From: Geodermatophilus dictyosporus
GTDB taxonomy: Bacteria > Actinomycetota > Actinomycetes > Mycobacteriales > Geodermatophilaceae
NCBI RefSeq assembly: GCF_900115505.1
Contig: NZ_FOWQ01000002.1
Coordinates: forward strand, 124,001 to 188,000
Reading direction: 5' to 3'
Length of the DNA stretch: 64,000 nt
The notes under the pieces are model-generated. The model saw nothing but the letters and a program-made list of their open reading frames with translations. It did no database searches and had not been told where the DNA came from. This document shows positions 57,954 to 64,000 of the stretch, piece by piece. Position numbers and translations under genes: made by a program. Each line of letters starts with the position of its first letter. Position 1 is the stretch's first letter.

Positions 57954-59285
57954 GTGGACGCCATCAGGGACGCCATCCTCGCCGACCAGCTCACCGACAT
58001 CGGAGGGCTCCCGGTGCCGGAGTCCTACCGGGCGGTGCTGGTGCGCAAGGACGAGCAGGACATGTTCACCGGCCTGACCGCCAAGGAGAAGGACCCGCGC
58101 AAGTCCCTCCACGTGGAGGAGGTGCCCACCCCGGAGCTGGGCCCGGGCGAGGCGATCGTGGCGGTGATGGCCTCCTCGGTGAACTACAACACCGTGTGGA
58201 CGTCGATCTTCGAGCCCGTCTCCACCTTCGGGTTCCTCGAGCGCTACGGCCGCCAGAACGACCTCACCAAGCGGCACGACCTGCCCTACCACGTGGTCGG
58301 CTCGGACCTGGCCGGCGTGGTGCTGCGGGTGGGCCCGGGGGTGAACCGGTGGAAGCCGGGCGACGAGGTGGTGGCGCACTGCCTGTCGGTGGAGCTGGAG
58401 GACCCGGCCGGCCACGACGACACGATGATGGACCCCCAGCAGCGCATCTGGGGTTTCGAGACCAACTTCGGCGGCCTCGCCGAGCTCGCCCTGGTCAAGT
58501 CCAACCAGCTGATGCCCAAGCCGGCGCACCTGTCCTGGGAGGAGGCCGCCGCCCCGGGCCTGGTCAACTCCACCGCCTACCGGCAGCTGGTCTCCCGCAA
58601 CGGCGCCGGGATGAAGCAGGGCGACGTCGTGCTCATCTGGGGCGCCTCGGGCGGGCTGGGCTCCTACGCCACCCAGATGGCGCTCAACGGCGGCGCGATC
58701 CCCGTCTGCGTCGTCTCCAGCCCGGAGAAGGCCGACATCGTGCGGAAGATGGGCGCGGAGCTGGTCATCGACCGCTCCGCGGAGGGCTACAAGTTCTGGC
58801 GCGACGAGGACACCCAGGACCCCAAGGAGTGGCAGCGCCTCGGCAAGCGGATCCGCGAGCTGACCGGCGGCGACGACGTCGACATCGTCTTCGAGCACCC
58901 CGGCCGGGAGACCTTCGGCGCGTCGGTCTACGTCGCCAAGAAGGGCGGCACGATCGTCACCTGCGCCTCCACCAGCGGCTACATGCACTCCTACGACAAC
59001 CGCTACCTGTGGATGAACCTCAAGCGGATCGTCGGGTCGCACTTCGCCAACTACAAGGAGGCGTGGGAGGCCAACCGGCTCATCGACAAGGGCCTCATCC
59101 ACCCCACCCTGTCGAAGACCTACGCCATGGACGACGTCGGCCAGGCCGCCTACGACGTCCACCACAACCTGCACCAGGGCAAGGTCGGCGTGCTCACCCT
59201 CGCCCCCACTGAGGGCCTGGGCGTCAAGGACGGCGAGAAGCGGGAGAAGCACCTCCCCGCGATCAACCGCTTCCGCGGCGTCTGA
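57954..59285 (+). CDS. ccr: Crotonyl-CoA carboxylase/reductase
   Basis: Reductively carboxylates crotonyl-CoA to ethylmalonyl-CoA with NADPH and CO2; key enzyme of the ethylmalonyl-CoA pathway and a source of extender units. The 443-residue MDR-family protein shows VMASSVNYNTVWTSIFEPVSTFGFL, PYHVVGSDLAGVVLRVG, LMPKPAHLSWEEAAAPGLVNSTAYRQL, nucleotide motif IWGASGGLGSYATQMAL, VFEHPGRETFGASVYV, IVGSHFANYKEAWEANRL and GKVGVLTLAP. All are Ccr-specific, not generic quinone reductase. GTG 57954 has GGGAGTG upstream. Confidence 0.96.
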   Translation: MDAIRDAILADQLTDIGGLPVPESYRAVLVRKDEQDMFTGLTAKEKDPRKSLHVEEVPTPELGPGEAIVAVMASSVNYNTVWTSIFEPVSTFGFLERYGRQNDLTKRHDLPYHVVGSDLAGVVLRVGPGVNRWKPGDEVVAHCLSVELEDPAGHDDTMMDPQQRIWGFETNFGGLAELALVKSNQLMPKPAHLSWEEAAAPGLVNSTAYRQLVSRNGAGMKQGDVVLIWGASGGLGSYATQMALNGGAIPVCVVSSPEKADIVRKMGAELVIDRSAEGYKFWRDEDTQDPKEWQRLGKRIRELTGGDDVDIVFEHPGRETFGASVYVAKKGGTIVTCASTSGYMHSYDNRYLWMNLKRIVGSHFANYKEAWEANRLIDKGLIHPTLSKTYAMDDVGQAAYDVHHNLHQGKVGVLTLAPTEGLGVKDGEKREKHLPAINRFRGV

Positions 59286-59292
59286 GCCGTGC

Positions 59293-59324
59293 CGGTCCCG
59301 GACCCGCCCGCGGGTCCGGGACCG
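59293..59324 (+). terminator. Hairpin terminator of ccr
   Basis: A perfect 14-bp stem (CGGTCCCGGACCCG/CGGGTCCGGGACCG) with a 4-base loop, 7 bases after the ccr stop. Confidence 0.8.
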
Positions 59325-59430
59325 CGCGCCGTCCGGTGCCGTGCCGCCGGGCCCGGGCACCCTGGGGGAGGTACGGGGGCGCCACCCGGACACGCTGACG
59401 CCCCTCCCCCGACTCTGCGAGGATGGCCGC

Positions 59431-60819
59431 ATGAGCGATCCCCGCCGCGACCTGCTGCCGATGCGCGAGGCCCAGCACTCGTTCGACGTGGTGCTGCGGG
59501 GCTACGACCGTCACCAGGTGGCCGAGACCATCGAGCGCCTCGAGGCCGACATCCGCGTCGCGCTGGCCGACCGGGACGCCGCCGCGAGCCGCTCGACCGA
59601 CCTCGCCGGCCAGCTCTCGGCGATGCACGCGGAGATCGAGCAGCTGCGCCGCAAGGCCGCCAACGCCGGCCCCGCCACCTTCGAGAACATGAGCGAGCGC
59701 ATCTCGCACATGCTCCGGCTGGCCGAGGAGGAGGCCGCCGACATCCGCGGCCGGGCCGAGCAGGAGGCCCGGGCGCTGCGCGAGCACACCGCCGCCGAGG
59801 AGCGGGCCATGCTCGAGCGCCAGGCGGCCGGCCGCGCCGAGGTGGAGCACGTCCTCGCCGAGGCCCGGCAGAACGCCGAGCAGATCGCCAGCAAGGCGCA
59901 GATCCGTGCCGACGAGCTGGTGGCCAAGGCCCAGGAGAAGGTCGCCCGGCTCGACGCCGAGTCGCAGGCCCGCCGCGCCAAGGTCGAGGAGGACTTCGAG
60001 ATCGCCCAGCGCGCCCGTCGCGCCGACGCCGCCCGGGCCGAGGAGGAGCGCGAGCGCGCCTCCGTCCAGGCCGCCCGCGAGCGGGTCGCCGCGGCCGAGG
60101 CGCACGCGGCCCGCGTCGTCGGGGAGGCCGAGGCCTCCGCCGCCGCGATCCGGCGGGTGCGCGACGAGCTCACCGCACGCCTCACCGAGGCCCGCCGGGT
60201 GCTCTCCGCCCTGCCCGACCTCGCCGACCGGCCCCAGCAGCAGCCCGCCGGCCGGCCGGCCGCGCCCCCGCAGGGCGCCCCCCAGGAGCCGTCCGCGGCG
60301 CGCCGGGAGGCCGAGGGCCGGCGCACCGGCGACACCCGGACCGCACCCCCGCCCACCGGCCCCCAGACGGCGATCCAGCCCGTGGCGGGACCGCAGACCG
60401 GCATGCAGCGGGTCGTCGGCCCGCAGACCGGCGGACAGCCGGTGCCGCCGCGCCCGGCGCCGCAGGCGCGGCCGGCCGAGGGCCCCGCAGCAGGCGGGGA
60501 GGCCGCGGCCGCCCGCCAGCCGACCCGGCCGTCGGCGCCGCCCACCCAGCCGGCCGTGCAGCCCCTGCCCGCGCAGGAGGCCCCGTCCGCCCAGACCCAG
60601 CAGATCCGGCCGGTGTCCGCGCCGGACCAGGGTGGCGCGGGCACGGGCGGGCAGGGCCGGCACGCGGGACCCCCGACGGGCGCCACGCGCACGGTGACCG
60701 CCGAGCAGGAGGCCGTGGCCCCCGACGCCGACGGTCCCCGGACGAAGGTGCAGCCCGCCGTCGGCCCGGGCGCCCCGTCGGACACCGGCGGCCAGCCCGC
60801 CGTCCCCGGGCAGCGCTGA
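59431..60819 (+). CDS. DivIVA/Wag31-like coiled-coil protein with Pro/Gln-rich tail
   Basis: A 462-residue protein. The first ~45 residues fit the DivIVA N-terminal motif (SFDVVLRGYDRHQVAETIERLEADI). Residues ~50-265 are a near-continuous charged coiled coil rich in Ala, Glu and Arg. The tail (~268-462) is a Pro/Gln/Ala-rich disordered region with three GPQT repeats (TGPQTAIQ, AGPQTGMQ, VGPQTGGQ). A pole, septum or filament scaffold role is plausible; it is longer than classic Wag31 and may be a paralogue. ATG 59431 has GAGGAT 6 bases upstream, readable as a -10 or as a Shine-Dalgarno. Confidence 0.82.
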   Translation: MSDPRRDLLPMREAQHSFDVVLRGYDRHQVAETIERLEADIRVALADRDAAASRSTDLAGQLSAMHAEIEQLRRKAANAGPATFENMSERISHMLRLAEEEAADIRGRAEQEARALREHTAAEERAMLERQAAGRAEVEHVLAEARQNAEQIASKAQIRADELVAKAQEKVARLDAESQARRAKVEEDFEIAQRARRADAARAEEERERASVQAARERVAAAEAHAARVVGEAEASAAAIRRVRDELTARLTEARRVLSALPDLADRPQQQPAGRPAAPPQGAPQEPSAARREAEGRRTGDTRTAPPPTGPQTAIQPVAGPQTGMQRVVGPQTGGQPVPPRPAPQARPAEGPAAGGEAAAARQPTRPSAPPTQPAVQPLPAQEAPSAQTQQIRPVSAPDQGGAGTGGQGRHAGPPTGATRTVTAEQEAVAPDADGPRTKVQPAVGPGAPSDTGGQPAVPGQR

Positions 60820-60840
60820 CCGCTCCCCCGGACGCGGTGA

Positions 60841-60880
60841 CACCGGCCGCGTCGACCGTCCCCGCGCGCTGCGGCCGGTG
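60841..60880 (+). terminator. Inverted repeat after the DivIVA-like gene
   Basis: CACCGGCCGC/GCGGCCGGTG, 10-bp arms with a 20-base loop, 21 bases after the stop at 60819. Confidence 0.5.
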
Positions 60881-60898
60881 ACGCGGTAGGCAGTGTCC

Positions 60899-61843
60899 GT
60901 GCCCGACACCGCCGGCCCGGTACCCACCGGTCCGACGGCGTCCCGGGGCGACCCCGCCCGGCCACCGCACCGTCACCGGGCGCAGCACCGGGCCCGGTCG
61001 GCCCTGCTGACCGCGCCCCCCGTGCGCGGCAGCCTGCTGGCGCTCGGGCTGGCCGTCGTGGTCGCAGGTGCCGTCCTCGTCGGGTCCGCCGCCGGCGGCG
61101 CCTCCGCCCCCGTCGCCGGCGCGACCCCGTCGGACCCGCTCCCCGGAGCGTCGTCGGCGCCGTCGGCGGCCGCGCCCGCGCCGGTCGCCGACTGGCTGGC
61201 CGCGGCGCTGCCGGTGGGCACCGACGTGGCCGCCTCCGCCGCGGTCCGCGACGAGCTCGCCGCGGCAGGCGTCCCGGCCGACCGGCTGCGGCCGGCGGAG
61301 GACGGCGTGCCGCCCGGGGCGCTGCTCGCCGTCGTCGGCCCGGCACCCGGCGGGTCGCGTGTCGTGGCCGGCTTCGACCGGTCCGGGAACGGCAGCACGC
61401 TGCTCGTGGTCGACCCGGCGCCGGGCGGGCCGACCGCGGAGGAGTTCGCGCAGCGGCAGGCGCTGGCCGCGGCGCTGCTGGCCAACCCGACCACCGGCGC
61501 CGACGGCGCGACCGCCGACGTGCTCGCCCGCGCCGAGGTCGACCAGCGGCTGCTCGGCCTGCTCGCCGCCCTGGCCGCCCAGGACGGCGTCGGGATCGGC
61601 GGCCTGCCCCGGCTGCCCGGCGAGGAGGGCTCGGGCACGCCGGCGCGGCGGGCCGTGCTGACCCGGCTCGGCGACGCGGCGGTGCCGGCCGACCCGGCGG
61701 CCACCCGGCGCCTGGTGTCCTGGTTGGAGGCGCAGCTCCCGCCGTTCGCTCCCGACGACGTGACGGTGACCCCTGGGGGCGTGCTGGTGTCGTTCTGCTA
61801 CGTCTCGGACCCCGACGCGGTGGTGACCGCCGCGACCCGGTGA
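60899..61843 (+). CDS. Single-pass membrane protein of unknown function
   Basis: A 314-residue protein. A basic, His/Arg-rich cytosolic head (~45 residues) precedes one hydrophobic segment (GSLLALGLAVVVAGAVLV), then an Ala/Pro/Ser linker and a ~230-residue domain presumably outside the cell. The domain contains VADWLAAALPVGTDVAA, VDQRLLGLLAALAAQDGVGIGGLPRLPGEE and LPPFAPDDVTVTPGGVLVSF. I do not recognise it. It precedes the DUF4397/sortase pair by 112 bases. GTG 60899 is used; GTG 60893 is two codons earlier. TAGGCA lies 6 bases upstream of 60899. Confidence 0.7.
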   Translation: MPDTAGPVPTGPTASRGDPARPPHRHRAQHRARSALLTAPPVRGSLLALGLAVVVAGAVLVGSAAGGASAPVAGATPSDPLPGASSAPSAAAPAPVADWLAAALPVGTDVAASAAVRDELAAAGVPADRLRPAEDGVPPGALLAVVGPAPGGSRVVAGFDRSGNGSTLLVVDPAPGGPTAEEFAQRQALAAALLANPTTGADGATADVLARAEVDQRLLGLLAALAAQDGVGIGGLPRLPGEEGSGTPARRAVLTRLGDAAVPADPAATRRLVSWLEAQLPPFAPDDVTVTPGGVLVSFCYVSDPDAVVTAATR

Positions 61844-61955
61844 CGCGCCCGGGACCCCCCGAGGTGCGCACCGACGGCCGGCGGGGTCCACTGTGCCTCG
61901 TTCCCACACCACTCCCCGCGGCGACGCCCGCGGATCCCCCAGCAGCGGAGGACCA

Positions 61956-62843
61956 GTGACGGCGACACGGGGTGCGGGAGCCGGCCGGCTCCTGGCGGTG
62001 ACGGCGCTGACGGCGGCCGTCGTGGGCTTCCCGGCCTCGGCGGCGCACGCCGCCGAGGGCGGCCTGCTACGGCTGGCCCACCTCTCCCCCGACACCCCGG
62101 CCGTCGACGTCTACGTCGACTCGGTCGCCGACCCGGCCGTCGGCCAGGTCTTCCCCGGCGTCGACTACGGCACGGTGTCGGAGTACCAGGACGTCCCGCC
62201 CGGCAGCTACGCGATCAGCATGCGGCCCGCCGGTGCCGACCCGGGGACCCCGCCGGTGCTGTCCACGACCGTGCAGGTCGACGCGGACAGCGCCCGCACG
62301 GTGGCCGGCGTCGGCCCGTTCGCCGACCTCGGCCTCGAGGTGCTCGAGGACGACCTCACGCCCCCGGCCCCGGGCAGCGCGCGGCTGCGGGTCGTCGCCG
62401 CGGCCGCCGGCGCGCAGACCCTCGACGTCGCCGTCCCGGGTGGGCCGGCGCTGGCCGGCGGCCTGGCGTTCGCCGACACCACCCCCTACGTCGACGTCCC
62501 GGCCGGCGCCACGGCCATCACGGTGACGCCGGCCGGTGGCCAGGCCACCGAGCTGCCGGTGCAGGTGGCCGCGGGCTCGGTGTACAGCGTGCTGGTGCTC
62601 GACCGCCCCGGCGGTGGGCTGACCGTGCAGACCGCCCTGGACGCCGCCGGCCCCGGCGTCGTCCCGGCCGGTGGCGTGGAGGCGGGTGCGGGCGGCACCG
62701 CCGATGACGGCGCGCCGCTGCCCGTGACGGCCGGCGTGGTGGCCGGTTCGCTGGCCGCCGGCGCCGGGCTGGTCCTGGTGGCGACCCGGGCGGTCGCGGG
62801 ACGCGGTCCCGGCCGGCACGCGGCGCGGTCCCGCGTGCGGTGA
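61956..62843 (+). CDS. DUF4397 surface protein with LPVTA sorting signal
   Basis: A 295-residue exported protein. It has a signal peptide (VTATRGAGAGRLLAVTAL..., cleavage near SAAHA-AEG) and a DUF4397 domain starting LLRLAHLSPDTPAVDVYVD, continuing through PPGSYAISMRPAG and a second, similar beta repeat (ARLRVVAAAAGAQTLDVAV). A Gly/Ala linker leads to LPVTA at residues 255-259, a hydrophobic stretch and an Arg-rich end (RHAARSRVR), a complete cell-wall sorting signal. GTG 61956 follows GGAGGACCA. The stop overlaps the sortase start (GTGA). Confidence 0.88.
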   Translation: MTATRGAGAGRLLAVTALTAAVVGFPASAAHAAEGGLLRLAHLSPDTPAVDVYVDSVADPAVGQVFPGVDYGTVSEYQDVPPGSYAISMRPAGADPGTPPVLSTTVQVDADSARTVAGVGPFADLGLEVLEDDLTPPAPGSARLRVVAAAAGAQTLDVAVPGGPALAGGLAFADTTPYVDVPAGATAITVTPAGGQATELPVQVAAGSVYSVLVLDRPGGGLTVQTALDAAGPGVVPAGGVEAGAGGTADDGAPLPVTAGVVAGSLAAGAGLVLVATRAVAGRGPGRHAARSRVR

Positions 62844-63493
62844 GGGCTCTGCGGCACGGTGCTGCCCGGCGGCCGCGTCACCGTGCCCCGCGCGGCCGCG
62901 GGCCGGCCGCCCTCCGGGTGCTCCTGGCCGTCCTCGCCGCCGGTGCCGGCGGCTTCGCCCTGCTCGCGCCGGCCGGGTCCCCCCCGGCGGCCGCGCAGGC
63001 CCGCGAGACGCCGCCACCCGTGGTCGTGGTCCAGCAGACCCGGGCGCCCTCGGCGCCGCCCACCCGCGTCCGGGTGCCGGCCATCGGCGTGGACACCCCG
63101 CTGGTCGACCTCGGCCTGGACGCCGCGGGCGCCCTCGAGGCCCCGGCCGACTTCGGCCGGGCCGGGTGGTTCGCCGGCGGCACGGTGCCCGGCGACGTCG
63201 GCCCCGCCGTGCTCGCCGGTCACGTGGACTCCGTCGACGGCCCCGCGGTCTTCTCCCGGCTGCGCGAGCTGGCCGCCGGCGACGAGGTCCTCGTCGACCG
63301 CGCCGACGGGACGACGGCCCGCTTCCGGGTCACCGACGTCGAGCGCCACCCCAAGGACGCCTTCCCGACCGCGTCGGTCTACGGCCCCACGGCCGACGCC
63401 CAGCTGCGGCTGGTCACCTGCGGCGGCGACTTCGACCGCGCGGCGCGCAGCTACGAGGACAACGTGGTGGTCTTCGCGACGCTGGTGGGGTGA
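62840..63493 (+). CDS. Class F sortase
   Basis: A transpeptidase of 217 residues that would anchor the adjacent DUF4397 protein. An Arg-rich head and one membrane helix (LRVLLAVLAAGAGGFALLA) precede a Pro-rich linker and the sortase barrel. The triad is visible: His128 in VLAGHVDSVDGPAVF, Cys194 in LRLVTCGGDFD and Arg203 in RAARSYEDNVVVFA. The TCGGxFD and YxDNVVV strings are typical of class F. GTG 62840 overlaps the upstream stop. Confidence 0.93.
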   Translation: MRALRHGAARRPRHRAPRGRGPAALRVLLAVLAAGAGGFALLAPAGSPPAAAQARETPPPVVVVQQTRAPSAPPTRVRVPAIGVDTPLVDLGLDAAGALEAPADFGRAGWFAGGTVPGDVGPAVLAGHVDSVDGPAVFSRLRELAAGDEVLVDRADGTTARFRVTDVERHPKDAFPTASVYGPTADAQLRLVTCGGDFDRAARSYEDNVVVFATLVG

Positions 63494-63510
63494 GGCAGCG
63501 GGGCCTCCTC

Positions 63511-63822
63511 CTACCGCCGGTGGCCGCGGGCCCGCCAGCAGGCGGTGTGCCAGTGCCGGCGCAGGTCGGCGGCGGAGTCGGTGTCCCACGGGTCGTGGTC
63601 GGAGTCGCGCGGGTAGGCCGGCCAGGTGACCAGGTGCGGCGTCCCCGGCCGGATCTCCTGGTCGCAGCCCGGGCAGCGGTAGGGCTTGGTGCTGGCCGCA
63701 CCGGTCAGCGTGCGGACCACCCAGTCGCCGTCGGCGGCCTCCTCGACGTCCTCGCGGCGACGCGACAGCGGGGGGCGGCCGGCCGGCCGCCCCCCGCTGC
63801 TGCGTCGTCCCCGGCGGGGCAC
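63511..63822 (-). CDS. Small zinc-ribbon-like protein
   Basis: A 103-residue protein with a basic head (VPRRGRRSSGGRPAGRP) and a conserved C-terminal half, PYRCPGCDQEIRPGTPHLVTWPAY, then LRRHWHTACWRAR. The pattern CxxC...H...HWHxxCW would bind one zinc. Similar short proteins are widespread in actinobacteria, sometimes labelled ATP/GTP-binding without clear evidence. GTG 63822 begins 1 base after the stop of the dehydrogenase gene, so they share a transcript. Confidence 0.75.
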   Translation of the reverse strand: MPRRGRRSSGGRPAGRPPLSRRREDVEEAADGDWVVRTLTGAASTKPYRCPGCDQEIRPGTPHLVTWPAYPRDSDHDPWDTDSAADLRRHWHTACWRARGHRR

Positions 63823-63823
63823 C

Positions 63824-64000
63824 TCAGCGGCCGGAGTAGTCCCGGAAGCCGCGGCCGGCCTTGCGGCCGAGGTACCCGGCGGTCACCAGGTGCTCGAGCA
63901 GCGGCGCGGGCGCGAAACCGGGCTCGCGGAACTCGGTGTAGAGCTCGCGCTCGATGGCGAGCGCCACGTCCAGGCCGACGACGTCGAGCAGCTCGAAGGG
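63824..64000 (-). CDS. 3-hydroxyacyl-CoA dehydrogenase, C-terminal fragment (runs off window)
   Basis: The last 59 codons of a minus-strand gene. PFELLDVVGLDVALAIERELY, the segment through FAPAPLLEHLVTAGYLGRK, and AGRGFRDYSGR at the end match the C-terminal dimerisation domain of 3-hydroxybutyryl-CoA / 3-hydroxyacyl-CoA dehydrogenases. It would act between thiolase and hydratase in the acetoacetyl-CoA to crotonyl-CoA path. The NAD domain is outside the window. Confidence 0.88.
   Translation of the reverse strand, partial: PFELLDVVGLDVALAIERELYTEFREPGFAPAPLLEHLVTAGYLGRKAGRGFRDYSGR

Overview
The window is very GC-rich, densely coded DNA with strong third-position G/C bias, many GTG starts and many 4-base stop/start overlaps. 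Gene content (GlgE-pathway glucan cluster, crotonyl-CoA carboxylase/reductase, Cds1-type desulfhydrase, DivIVA-like coiled-coil protein, class F sortase) points to an actinobacterium. My best inference is the Geodermatophilaceae (Blastococcus, Modestobacter or Geodermatophilus type). It reads as ordinary chromosome: I see no rRNA or tRNA gene, no insertion sequence, no CRISPR array and no stretch over about 200 bases without a gene.

Layout. 1-11.6 kb: a truncated membrane PAS/GGDEF/EAL protein, ilvD, a divergent XRE/MmyB regulator, a small PH-like membrane protein, a PQQ-type sugar dehydrogenase lipoprotein, the gatCAB operon, an ACT-domain protein and a small CCG-motif protein. 11.5-19 kb: ligA, a membrane-anchored M16-type metallopeptidase, a MetE-like protein and a secreted 5'-nucleotidase. 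19-26 kb: MFS exporter, cysteine desulfurase and mnmA in one operon, then etfB-etfA and cds1. 26-34 kb: a Ser/Thr kinase with a beta-propeller sensor, a four-gene ABC importer operon whose first permease appears to start at CTG, an enoyl-CoA hydratase and an ABC ATPase.

34.3-48.6 kb is a glucan/trehalose island: glgX, an FHA protein, glgP, and the divergent glgE-treS-mak-glgB run. TreS converts trehalose to maltose, Mak phosphorylates it, GlgE extends alpha-1,4-glucan from maltose-1-phosphate and GlgB branches it; GlgX and GlgP degrade the product. GlgB carries a Lys/Ala- and Pro-rich N-terminal tail of about 210 residues.

48.7-64 kb: a metallopeptidase lipoprotein, a CnoX-like thioredoxin, a MarR regulator, a decayed AbiEi/DUF559-type pseudogene, then acyl-CoA genes (PYROXD2-like oxidoreductase, meaB, thiolase, methylmalonyl-CoA epimerase, ccr). 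These fit acetyl-CoA/propionyl-CoA flux through an ethylmalonyl-CoA route. After a DivIVA-like protein come an anchored unknown protein and a DUF4397 protein with an LPVTA sorting signal next to its class F sortase. The window ends inside a 3-hydroxyacyl-CoA dehydrogenase.

A regulatory theme runs through the window. At about fifteen genes a -10-like hexamer with A at position 2 (mostly also T at positions 1 and 6) lies 6-8 bases before the start codon, the arrangement expected for leaderless mRNAs.
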